Positions 24,141 to 35,900 of a stretch of 64,000 nucleotides of DNA are shown here, in pieces (positions within the stretch are counted from its first letter, which is position 1; every line of letters begins with the position of its first letter). The stretch comes from Tenebrio molitor (lineage: Eukaryota > Arthropoda > Insecta > Coleoptera > Tenebrionidae). The translations under genes were made by a program, and so were the position numbers. The DNA lies in assembly GCF_963966145.1 (NCBI RefSeq), contig NC_091053.1, forward strand, positions 16,120,001 to 16,184,000. The letters run 5' to 3'. The notes under the pieces were generated by a model that was not told the origin of the DNA, searched no databases, and saw only the letters and a list, made by a program, of their open reading frames with translations.

Positions 24141-24354
24141 ATGACCGAAAAACCGAAGTTTCTCTTTAATATTCAGGTATCTAGTGGTGCGTACAAAAAT
24201 TTGTGTATTCTTTCCTATCGTTTGTTTTCTGTAGAACGTCCAAAAATTGGGCAAAGACAGTTTACTTCCGTCGAACACGCGGGATCTAAAACAAAATCGT
24301 GTCGTTGCAGCTGTTCGATCCTGCCGTTTACATAATTTATTCAAAAACTTGTAA
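24141..24354 (+). CDS. Predicted two-exon 51-aa small protein, function unknown
   Basis: Exon 1, 24141-24176 (12 codons, MTEKPKFLFNIQ, ending CAG|GTATCT). Intron of 58 bp, 24177-24234, ending TTTTCTGTAG. Exon 2, 24235-24354 (39 codons and TAA). The phase-0 join gives 51 aa, basic, with no signal peptide or membrane helix; the end is VRSCRLHNLFKNL. A TGA directly before the ATG fixes the start, and AATAAA follows the stop by 8 bp. Exact splice signals, preserved phase and the poly(A) signal together suggest a real gene, though nothing in it is recognised. It converges on the STK11IP homologue, whose probable poly(A) signal (TTTATT at 24336) lies within this exon. No transcript evidence was available. 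Confidence 0.5.
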
Positions 24355-24362
24355 CAAAATGT

Positions 24363-24368
24363 AATAAA
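24363..24368 (+). terminator. Poly(A) signal AATAAA of the 51-aa gene
   Basis: AATAAA starts 8 bp after the predicted stop codon, followed by a TTGTTTT-type stretch. Confidence 0.5.
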
Positions 24369-24511
24369 GTTGTTTTCTCAAAAACGGTCAGTCTTCACAT
24401 TTTGTAACGTAACGAGAGCATATATTTCGCTTAAAAATTAAAATATAAATACAATATGTAAATAGAAGTCTTTCGTCAGTCTGGCGTACGTAGAAATAAA
24501 TTGTGGTGGTG

Positions 24512-26638
24512 TTATTCAGCTTCGACCACCAGAGTGCTATCACAGCTTGGGCATTGCACGACTGCCTCCCCCAACATCGACCCGTTCTTGATTTTTTTGA
24601 ACACCACCGAGCACTTCATGCACTGGAACTTGACGTCGTCCTCTTTCTTCGGCGTCCTCGAGTTGATCTTGTTCTTTATGAGTCCGACGAAAGCGTCGAT
24701 CTCCTCCTCGAACACGTAGATCCTCTGCTTCTTGTCTTTCCTCATCGTGTCGAAGTCCAGCTGGACCGTGGTGGCGCTCTCGTCGACGATCTCGCAACTG
24801 AGGATGCTGTCCAGGTGCCACTTCTCCCGCTCGCTCCCGGTGGAACACTCCCTCTCGGAGAGGTGCGTCGGTCCTATCACTATGAAGATGGGGTCCGTCT
24901 CGGTTTTGATCGTTGCCAAGTAAATGCTCTCCTCTCCTTCGACGTCCGGCTCGTCGAGCGACGTGTCAGGCGTCGCATCGTGTTTGTCGTACTCTTCGTT
25001 CAAGATGTCGCTGGTGTTGAGAGGTGTGGACTCGGCTTGCGCCGCCTTGTCGAAGTCACCCGAATAAATCGTGAAGTCCGCTTCGTAGGGACTCGTCGAC
25101 AGAGGCAAGGAGAAGCTCTCCAACCCCAACACGTCCAGCAACCCCGACTGCGAGTTCAACCAGGACTCTCCGAACTTCTCGTGCAGGTCCTCGATCTGCT
25201 TCTTCGTCTCGAGGTACTGTCTGGGCGTGGGAGGGCGGACGAGCACGGTGCTCTCCCTGCTCGACGCCTCCTCCTCGATCACCACTTGCCGCACTTTTCT
25301 CACCCTGTCGGTCGCCATGTTCAGCGAGTCGTTGGCCAGACTGTTGTTTTTCGACTGGAGGGGGTAATAGGAGCCCACCAGTCGTTTCTCGTTTTTGGAG
25401 AGGGCCACGTGGTTCAGAACGAAGTGCGTGGAGGCCGTGTTCACGTGGAGGTAACTCGCGGTGCGGTTGCGGTGGTTCGGATGGAAGCTCAGGGGGTTGC
25501 TTCTCAGGTTCAACCACTGCAGGGTGGCCAAGTGGGAGACAGTCAACAAGGACTTGTGGTCGATGAGGCAGTTGTTGCTCAGGTCGAGGACGCACACGTT
25601 GTTCAGGGAGCGCAGGCCGGTCACGTCCTCGATGAAGTTGTTCTTCAGCACGACGTTCTGCAACAAAGGCGATTTAAATTTGACCCCGAATCGAAGTCGC
25701 GCAGCGCCATCTGCTACCAACGAATGTTCAAGGTCGTTGCGTTCTATTGTCCAAAACTGCACTACAAACCTTTTGTTGTAGTGTACAATAGCAACTAAAC
25801 GCACTGAACTCTCGTTCTCTTTACGTTTTGAACAATAAGAAACGCAAAATGTGTTTTATTACAACTATTCTGCTGATTTTCGAAAATGACATATGAATCC
25901 GTTGTGGCACACCTGACTGTCACCCTTGTCAACGTCAGGTCTGTCACTCGCTCTCAATTTAATTACCTGCAAGCGACTGCAGATTTGCCCCTTGAATTGC
26001 GGCACCGCCTCCAATTTATTATATGACACATTCAAGGTCTTCAGATTGCCCAGACAACTTACTGCTTCTATGTTTGTGATTTCATTATGACTGAGGTCTA
26101 GAGTGTGTAACCAAGGGGCACATTCCAAGCTTTGGTCCAGTTCTAAAATGCCGTTACTGATGAAACTGGCTTCTTTCAGTTCACTCCAACAAGAAGCCTG
26201 ACTTTTGTCAGCCCCACAGTTGTTCAAAATGTCATTCAACGTATTTAAAGTTTTTTGACACACTAGTTTTTGTAATTGTGAGCGCAGCACTTGAATTCCT
26301 TTCACTGTGTTTACATTGAATTTGGAAAATTCGATAAAAATTAGATTTCTAAATTTTGTAATGTCTATAAGTTCTGTGTCTTCAGTGTAATTATCACTGT
26401 AAAGTTTCAAGCTTTTGGCTTGTTGAAAATAGTTGGAGATGTACTGCAAGTCTCTCAGAAGCTCAGCTTTGAAGTTGTGAGGTTGTTTTACGTGGAATGA
26501 GGTTGACTGCTCTTCAATTGAATCAAAGGATAAGAGTAGGTAGGCTAATGTTGGTGTCGAGAGAGTAAGTATATTAGGTTTGTTCTTGACTGACGAGCGA
26601 AGTTGGAAGGCTAAACAAGAAATCTGGTTATTCTCCAT
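24512..26638 (-). CDS. STK11IP: STK11IP (LKB1-interacting protein 1) homologue, leucine-rich repeat protein
   Basis: Two exons: 26638-25967 and 25657-24512, phase 0; 605 aa. The N-terminal part carries a segment like human STK11IP (GIQVLRSQLQKLVC, then a Leu-rich NDILNNCGAD). Leucine-rich repeats follow at about residues 165-285 (LHTLDLSHNEITNIEA, LKTLNVSYNKLEAVP, VCVLDLSNN), ending in the conserved LRSNPLSFHPNHRNRTA cap, then the basic VRKVRQVVIEE stretch. A zinc ribbon (CMKC ... CPSC) closes the protein. In mammals STK11IP binds the kinase LKB1 and has been linked to lysosomal acidification and autophagy. The human protein continues for hundreds of residues beyond the zinc ribbon, whereas this one stops there. 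It shares a divergent promoter with haspin. Confidence 0.85.
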
Positions 26639-26988
26639 ATTGTATTTTGCCTACAATTTTGATCAGATAAAGGTAGATTACATTATTGTAGGTGGATACT
26701 TACATATTCAAATCCTACTATTTTATGTTAAATGGGTGCGATATAATTGTGCGATGTATTTAGCTTTGTTTTTTCTAATATTGTTTCGGAAAAGTGGAAG
26801 TTCCACTTTTGAGGGCATCGTTTTTCACAATAATAACCTTTAAACTGTTGACATTTACTGACATGTTGTCACTGTTGACAGACTGTCAAAATCGAACGCT
26901 GCGGTTGGTAGCAGTGGAGTAGTGTGTGCTGTCAAAAGTGAAATGTTTATTTTCGTCGAACAGTTAATTCAATGAAAATAAATAAATA
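26639..26988. promoter_or_regulatory. Shared divergent promoter of STK11IP and haspin
   Basis: Only 350 bp separates the two start codons, which point away from each other. The stretch has repeated TGTCA/TGACA motifs and a near-palindrome, AAAAGTGGAA-G-TTCCACTTTT, at about 26790-26810. No TATA box is obvious on either side. Confidence 0.6.
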
Positions 26989-29900
26989 ATGCCGTCACAC
27001 AAGCCTTTGAAAACTTACGAAAAAAGAAGCAGGGCTCAGATAAGCAACACTTCGAAATCTGTTGACGCTATTAACGCTCTGTTCGCAGAGAATCTCTCAA
27101 AAAGATTGAGGTGTCGAAAGAAGAAAGCCAAGTTGGAAGTGAAGGAATTGCCTCCCAGAACGGAAACTTACCTCACAGGCGACTCCCTCACAGTAGAACC
27201 GAACAGTACCTTCGACAAGATTCTCAAAGGGAAGGTCTACAATGAAGTTAAAATAGACAATTTGGTCAGAAACAATTCTTCAGAGAGTGATGTGTCTAAG
27301 GGCCGAATAGCACAAGTGAGTGTCAGTTTTCACTCGCCCGTGATGACGAGAAGGCAGCACAAGAAGGCGAGTGCCGTTATATCGGAATTGTCGGACGCGT
27401 CGAAAGAGGGTTCAGCCCCCTTGAGTAAAAGTTCAACTCTGGACAAACCAGTCACTGACAGTTTGTGCATAGAAATAGAAAATAAAGTGGTGAGTGTCTC
27501 TTCTTTGAGTTACATAAAGCTGCCAAAAATTACAGAGAATGAGGTTATGAGCAATGATCATGTAGACACAGCTTATGAACCAGTTTTTTCTGCCACATTT
27601 AGAGAGAGACAAACTGTTCATTCGAGCACTCCGTGCGTCACAGTACCTGTTAGAAAAATTGTAGCCGACTCGATCTCGCCAATAACCAAGTCGGACTCCT
27701 CAAACTCGTCAAAATTGATAGAGAAATCCTACGACCAAATAAGAAAGTGGGATGAGAATTTCCCAAATTTGGACACGGGGGAGACTCCGACGGGGCCTTC
27801 GACGCGCGCGGGTGGCAAATTTGGAGCCGACGTTAACGGACGACGGCGGAAGTTGTCGATATTGATCGGTGAGGAGCCCAAGAGGCTCTGTCAAGATTGG
27901 AAGTTGAGTTGCCAACCTAAAGTTTATTTAAAAGCTTCTGACATCATCGAGTCGCGCCGGACCAGATCTAGATCCAAAAAAGAACAGATCGTTTCAGATT
28001 TCAGAGGGTTCAATCGAGAGGAACAGTCCTGTTCGAGTCAAGAGTCCAGTGAGATTCAAGAGTTGTTGGAGGAGATGGATTTGATCGCAAAGAAGAAACA
28101 CATTGGAGAGATTTTGATTGCAGAGAGTAACAACAGACGTAGGAAGACGACAAATGGAGGGAAAATTAGTTTAGAAATTGCGAAGAAGCAAATCGTCAAT
28201 AAAAGTCGAAATTCTGAGTTTCCTCCAAGTTCAGTGAAAATCTACAATAAGCGAGCTTTAAGGAGCTGCAGGGCCAGGAGGAGTCAAAGACTGCGCGGAC
28301 AGATTATCGAGAGCAGCGTGGTGCTCAAACCGACGAGATTTTCTTCAAAGTCGCAAAAGAATCGACAAGTCGAGAAAGAAAAAGACAAAGACTCGTCAGA
28401 ACCGAAGAGGAGTCTTCGAGACAAGAGGCGAACATCTAGTGCGCCAAGAAGTCCGGAAAAGAGTCCCCAAATCAAAAGAAAGAGCAACAAACGGTCGACA
28501 GTCTCTCTGAAAAGATCACCACAAAGGGAAGTCAACAGAAAGACTTCTCAAAGAAACTCGATCAAGAGTTGTGGAACCGAGTCTTTAAATTCTTCGACTG
28601 ACGAAAACAAAGGATTTATCACTTTGCGAAAACGTAAAGTGTTCTTCTGCTCTGTCAGCAACAGAAAAAAAACTGACGTCGCCTCGAGCAGCAGAAAATC
28701 AAAAATTAAAAAAAACGTTCAGTGCATCAACATTACCGACGACATCTTATCGGAAAAGGAAGTGTCTTACAGCCATTCTAGCAACGTGAGTAGCGTTGCC
28801 TGTTCGGAATCGTCACTCGGCAAGAGAAATTATACGACCGAAGAACTGACCCAAAACGACGAAGTACAATTGCCGAAGTCGAAGATACCCGAGCAGAGAT
28901 CGAAGGTTTTGACAGTGGAACTGAAAGACTTTGACGATTTCATGGAGAGTTATTACAGCGATCAGAGCAACGAACGGAGCGAAAAGTATAAAAGTTGTGC
29001 CGCAGACGAGTCAAAAAGAGACTCGAATCAGAATAGTGTGACGAGCGACGACTCGTACATTACAATAAGTGATGACAGTCTCTTTTGCGAACCAATCGAG
29101 ACCGGCAAGATCAAATTCGAACGAGTATCTTCGGAGAAGAAGGTGGAAGACGCGACACAACCGTCGACTGTCAAAAGACGTGACGGTTTAGACGAATCGA
29201 GAAGTGCGATGGAGGCGCCCGCGAGGAGATCACAGCGTGTCACTTCGCCTCGAATCAGACCTCCCAAAGACTCGACACCGAGACGAGCAACCGAGCCCGC
29301 GAAAATAATCATCTTGAGTGACGTTGGTTTAGATCGCGACAGATCAGTCGCCAAAACATATCAGAATATATGGCACGATCACTCTTATTCCTCACCTCAA
29401 CCAAAGCTAAAACAACTTCTGATGCACAGTACACCCAACAATAACAAGAGAAGTGTCACGACTAGCACGCCCATGTTTGCAAAAAACACTTCCTACTTGC
29501 CGGACATCGTGGAAACATCGATAGTGTCGGGAAATAGCAGATCCGAAGCAAACAAACCGAGAGCCGTCAGGCAGAAAGCGATCAAACTCAAGCCCGGCAA
29601 GTCGTACAGAAGGTCGCTGTCGCTCTTGAGGAGAAGTTCAATCTTGTTGGATGTGAAGAATTCGGGACGATGTCAAGCCGGTAATAACACGAGCGTTGTT
29701 AATTTGTCCAGAGTTGTACACGTTGTTGTTTTGTCGCAGATTGCGTCTGCATGAAATGCTTGTTTCGGAGAAAACTCGACCAAGATGTTACCGCCAGGTC
29801 TTCTCAGATCGTACCTGTTGCCAGCAAGTCTATGAATCGTTCGATTCTGGAGACCTACGCCCGGAGCAGTTTAAGTGAGTATGGTCGAATTCGTGGAGTG

Positions 29901-32900
29901 AATGAATGGAGTGAGCGAAACAGGACCGTCGAGGTACGACTAGTAACGGTATCTGTTGCTGTAAAAGAAAACGAGTCACAAAACAGTTTGCCAACGTCAT
30001 TCTTTGACAGTATTAAGAGAGGCAACGCCCTTCGAATTCAAATGATGCTTTAAGATGGTTCGGCTGATTCACTTCAAAGATCTATTGGGTGTTGTGTACG
30101 TGAAGAGTCGCCCATTCGTTTCATTAATATCTAAATTTATTGTTTGTTTTTCTCGCAATCAATCAATGTAAAAATGGGTCTTGAACTGTCACTCTTCCGA
30201 TGCATCATTTTCATTTTAATTTCATCCTCTATCAAACAGTTTTCCTTCTTTTCGTTCTAACTTTTGGAAAAACAGTCTCTAATGATGTGGACTCGTCACT
30301 GTTCTGAATTTTCAATTGAAGAGCTTGCTGCAAAAAGAAGATAACTCCTTTGTTCTTTGTGGTACATAATAAATTCTTTTGCATTGTTTGGTACAAGAAC
30401 GACGCAAATCCGCTCAAAATAAATCAATTTTGAAGACATTTTGCGCTTACAATTCAGTACTGTCAGGAGCAAAAAGGGGGCGTCGCTTTGGATTTAAATA
30501 CTTGATTATTTCGTAATTAATCAATACAGTTTTATGTATTTATTTTCAATGTTATATTAAAAATAGGCTATCAGTAAATTATAATGAATTAATTTTCCTC
30601 AGGAAGTGATTCAGCTGATGCAATAAATGTAAAGTCCAGGTCATTACTATTTGTCCACTAGACAAAAAGTAAGGTTGGCAGAATTGCCTTTGGTACTTTC
30701 TGTTTTATACGGTTGGCACTGACATTCAACCAATTTTTGTATGTTTCAGAGTTACTGCAATTACATTTACACACGTCAATTAGGTATTGTTGCGTTTTAT
30801 ATAAAAATATCTTCGATATCATGTTTACACGATCCCATTTGATGTTTTTGACATTTGACATACTTTCCCCAAAACACAATTTACACCACACAATTCTGTA
30901 GAATTCACATTAGAGAGTGGACGGATAATGTTGACCCCCGGGTCTGTACAGGATATTTTTGAAATACACATATTCTAAGCTGTTAGAGGGTTCCCAAAGG
31001 TTCAGCAAACCTTTATTGAACCATCTGTAATTATAACATCTTCCACTCCCCTTCGTGCTGCCACTGATGCACTCTTTTTTGTTTTAACGTAAGGTTCATT
31101 CACGTTGGGTTTTCCCTGTCAAATTGTTGTCATGTTGCAAACCTGCGCCTCATTTCCTAGTAATTTTCACATTATCGTGTTAGAGCGATTTGACGTCTTT
31201 TATTTTGAATGTTAGTTTGACGTATGAAATAAAGTCACAAATTTCTGCATAAAATTCTATTCGTATATTCCTGGTTAATTTTACTATGGCGGAAAGGAAA
31301 AAGAAGGTTTTATTAACAGCTAATTTGAACATTGGTTTAATTTAATGTAGCCAAGAACTAAAAAATGCCTATCAAGCTGACTTGTTGACAGCGAATAACA
31401 TAACTTACATAACTTCTACAGTCTATGCATGACGTGGTTACTAAGATCGGCCCGTATTGGCGACATACACAGCTAAAATATTGAAATAAAAATCACACTG
31501 CCAAAAAATTAAATAATTCAACCTTGACGAGGAAACTCCAACGTGAATGAACTTTACAGTCGCGAGCAATAAATTTTGGTCGTCAGTGTCATTCTTTGAC
31601 GCAATGGAAAATGCTCCATTGTAAAACGGTCGTAAACATCATACTTCATCATGTATGACATTAATTAATTCATTTTTTGACACTTTGTTTACATAGGCAT
31701 AATCAGGAGGGGATTTTTTTTTAAATTTTTGACAATCTAACCAAATTTTGAAATGACATTGACGACCAAAATGTATTGCTCCCGACTATACGTGTATTTC
31801 AAAAGCACCTGTATATGTACTGAATTAAAAAAAAAATGTCTTAAAAATTAACCCCCAATTTCATAATCAGCCTAAAGTTACTTTAACCTTAAAGTTCTCC
31901 ATTTACCATAGAAACATACTGTTGCAACAATCCATTAAAGTCACGTTAAGATAAAATCGACTTTAAGTTTATTATAATGAAACTGGCCCTAAGAGAGCCA
32001 TTTTGTGTTACTGAAAAACGGGTTGTATGAAGTTGCAGCCAGATCTTCAATTGTTGTTGATTATCTAACTCTGACAGATGAGTTGATTTGTTAGCAATGG
32101 TGGACTGTATTGATATTGCATTTGATGATTTCTATGAATAAAATATTTGCGAGAAGAAAAAGAAAGAAAAACCATCGTGGAAATTGTTACAAACTGCGTT
32201 GAAAGTGTCCGGATTTCTAAGGGCATACAAAGTACTACCGTTGAATTAACGGTACTATTAAAATGGAATAATGGTCCCATTCTTCTTCGAAATTGACATT
32301 GAGTGTTGACTCTTTCTTTAAAATATCACTCAGGCGTCCCGACTGTACTTGGCTTCCTGCAAAAACCCGACAGAATCTATTCTAAAAGGGAAGATTTCCA
32401 CGAAATTCCATTAAACTACGAACAAAATTCTCATTAATGTTTGGATTCAGAGAACCACTTTTCAATTTTTCAAGATCAATCAGTTCCCCATTCTCTGCCG
32501 ATAAAATTCTTCAAATTCACAATTGTCTTGTAAGTTTTGGTACAGAAGTGGTAACTTCACCCCCAGTCAACGAAATCGTTTGCCTGTCCAAAGCTTCAAT
32601 GCCTCAAGAGTATTTTTCGTTTTTTTCGATAGTCGTAGGTATGTCCGAACATTCCTATTTTTCTCAACGCAAATCATGCACTAGAAGAGATTTCAAGTTG
32701 AAAGAAAATTTTGCGACGTTTCTCGTTCTCTTTCATTCCCCCGATTCTGCATTTACCTCTTTGAAATCCATATTTATGTTTCTATTTATCCGGTTACTGA
32801 TTCTAAAAGTGTGACAGGAATGAAATTTTAGAAAATCGAAATACAAAATGGAGAAATTTGAAAATTCAGAGACCCCTATCGGCGGTCTTGGTAGGTACAA

Positions 32901-35900
32901 AACATCGCGCTACCAATTAGAGAGCCCATGTTCATAACTGTCATTGCTAAATGCCGAAGAAATTATTTTAAAATGTTTGTTTTTGTTGTTTTGTTTGTAC
33001 CAGGCTACGTAACACTCAGTATGTCGAATGTTTTTTGCTGTCATCTTGCATATAAAGTCCCGTTGGAAAATTTAAATTATGTAGGTCAAATGTTGGTGCG
33101 TCACAACAATAATTTTTTTTCCTTGGGCGTCATCAACGCTTCCAATTACCAACAAAGTTTCTCCGAACCTGTTGATTGTTTGTTCCGGGGATAGATGATG
33201 TCGAAACCACGAAGACCATGGGGCCATCGTAACCATAGACATTGTCATCGTACGAACAGTAAATTATTGGATATTGCAACCTGTATTATGACCTCGGCAA
33301 AAGCCGCAATTAGAGATCGACCGACTGATTAAACTTCCTCTTTCACATCCTTATCAATTCCGTTAAACGAATGAGTCACGTCGTCGTCACCACTCCGCCA
33401 CGCATCCATATTTATAACTCTATGGTCATACCCGTCCAATGGCGAGCTTCCGCTGCGGCCACGTGACCGTAATGGCGTCACTGTCACCAGTCGACCGTTG
33501 TGCGCGTCTCGATCAGCATCAAACGAAGTTAAAAACGCAAATTCTCGTGGTTTTTCTTTTTAGTTTTTGACAAACAGTCGCGTTCGTCGTACGTTGCGTG
33601 TCGTCCTATCACTGTGTATGCATTACCGTTCGGGAGTCGAGGCCAGTTGCATGTGCATTACGACCTATGATCATTTACCAGGTTATGTGCAAGAAAAGGA
33701 GTACCGCGACTTGGATGACAGCATTAGAGGTCTTTCGTTAAGCTCGAGGAAGTCTCTCATACACAATCCACCGCCGGTCGTCACAGCCAAGGACGTCGTC
33801 TTGAGGAGATGCGGTCAGACGGAAGTCTTGCCCTTCGAACAATGCTACCCCAGGAGGTAAGACAATCCATCGCCGATTCGTTCCTTCACGGATTATTGCC
33901 CAAAGACACGAAATTGACGCGAGCCCGCTGCGAACTTTCTTTTCGGGGCCAGTTGCGCAACCTTACGATGCTACGTTTCACGGTTAATTAGCAATTTGTG
34001 TCGAAAGAAGTGCACCTGAGGGTGAACACTTGCGAAAGAAACGTCGGTACGTTGTTGATAATAACATGTGGTGTACAGCTTGTCACAACAGTAATGTCCG
34101 TCTATTATTGTCACGGCCTACTCTGTTTTGTAAGTTTGACGGGTGAAGTGTCAGTTTCGATTTTGTTTTCGCAACTCAAGGACAAGGTTGTTTTGTTGGG
34201 TAATTAGCCGTTCATGACTAGAAATTTTCATCGATTCGGTATTGTCACGATCTGCAGGTTTGCTGTTTATGGTGTTGGTATCAAAATGGATGGAAGGATT
34301 GTGACGAGTAAGAGATTTGTTACGTGGATGGAGAATGTTGAGAGAATGAAAAAATGAGAGTTATGTTAATAGATTGGGTATTTGGAAAAGGCGCGAAAGA
34401 AGGGAAAAATTCGAATGTCGGGAGTAGTGAAAGTGGCTTTTAAAACCACAAAACTTGTTCGTGGAAAGTAGGGTAAGAGATCAGTGTAAAGTTTAAAGTT
34501 GGCTGAACTTGAAAGAAATCGGGGGAAAATTAAGTGATAAGAAGGGTGAGAAGAGAAAACAAAAAGGGAGTCCTGAAATGAGCAAGAATTTAGTAAAGCG
34601 TGGAGAATGAATGAGAAGTAGTAAATAAATTAAATGGAGAGAGAGAGAGAGAGCAAGGAAGAAGCTTGGAAATAGTAGCTTTGAAAAATTTAAAGGAAAA
34701 CAAATTCAGAGGATTTACTGTAAAAATTGATTTAAAATGGGTAAAACAAGCAAACAGGCACTAAATGAAATAGTCGAAAATAACGTTTGTTCAATTAAAG
34801 ACAAGAAGAAAAAAAAATAATAAAAAAACAGACTAGCACGAAGATTAAAAAAAGGAATTTGACGAGGAAAATTATCTTCTAAGGGAAAGAAATGAGAAAT
34901 AAAGTAAATGAGCATCATGCGAGAATAAGGAGTTAAAAGTAAGGCCAAAAGAATTGAAAAACACGATGTAGTTGGAAGAGAAATCCAAACAATTAAAGGA
35001 AGAGGAAAGAAAATCAACCGTTCGCCAGGCCAGAACTAGAACCTATAGAGATACCATGTGAATGTTTTTTTATTTAACAGTGTTTGTTCGTAATTAATTT
35101 TCCTACGTAATTTAATGATTCTATTATTCTTTGGAAACCATAAATTATCACATTTCTATCATTGTAATTAAAGTAATTAATAAAAAATGAAATGTTAAGT
35201 TATTCAACGGTTATTCATTGGAATCACTAAAAGTTTCCAAAATATCTACGTCGTTGATGGACTCTTTTATGCAGAAAAATTCTTTGTGGTTATTTAACAA
35301 GCTTTTTTGTGAAAGTGTATGCTAAGTAAATTAAAGAGAGGAATTAAATTTATCGAAGAAAATTTCGAAAGTAAATGTGAGGAAATGCTCTAACTTGCAA
35401 GGTAGAAAAACTGAAAATAATAAAAGAAATGAAAGATGTACCAAAAGTGAACACGAATTAATTGAAAAGAGTAGGAATATAGTTAGGTTCGAATGGAAAT
35501 GATGAAATGAGATAATGGAGAAAAATGCAACAGGAGAATGTCTAAAATGCAGCAAGCAGGGAATGAAATGTAAATATGTAGTGGAAAGGAAAAAGGAAGA
35601 GGAAAGAAAATACGTAATGAGACGTTCATTTGACCGGAACTAATACCTAGGAAAATGGTATGGGAAAGTTGTTTTTGTTTATTTTCTTGACCCCCAGTGG
35701 TATAACTACAGCAGTACCGTGTGGTAATTAATTTCTACGATTCATTTGAACGTTGTGTACAGACTAGAAACTTTTTTTTTCTGCCTCCGTCTAAATTTAC
35801 TTAGTTTTCATTCGCCCAAATCGTTTTGAAACAGTGAATTCCTTAATGAAAGGTTTTAGGTTGATGGCAAAGGCCAGAAACTGTCATTTTGCAAGTGATT

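Noticed and set aside
23979..24344. 121-aa minus-strand open frame
   Set aside because: It overlaps the spliced plus-strand small gene, whose start, intron, stop and poly(A) signal are better supported.
24503..25798. 431-aa plus-strand open frame
   Set aside because: Antisense of the STK11IP exon. The minus frame has the leucine-rich repeats and zinc ribbon.
32437..32814. 125-aa plus-strand open frame in haspin intron 2
   Set aside because: AT-rich Phe/Ser/Leu composition, no conserved motif, no splice or poly(A) context.
34637..34654. (GA)n run as a GAGA-factor site
   Set aside because: Lies in a broadly purine-rich duplicated stretch, so a simple microsatellite is the better explanation.
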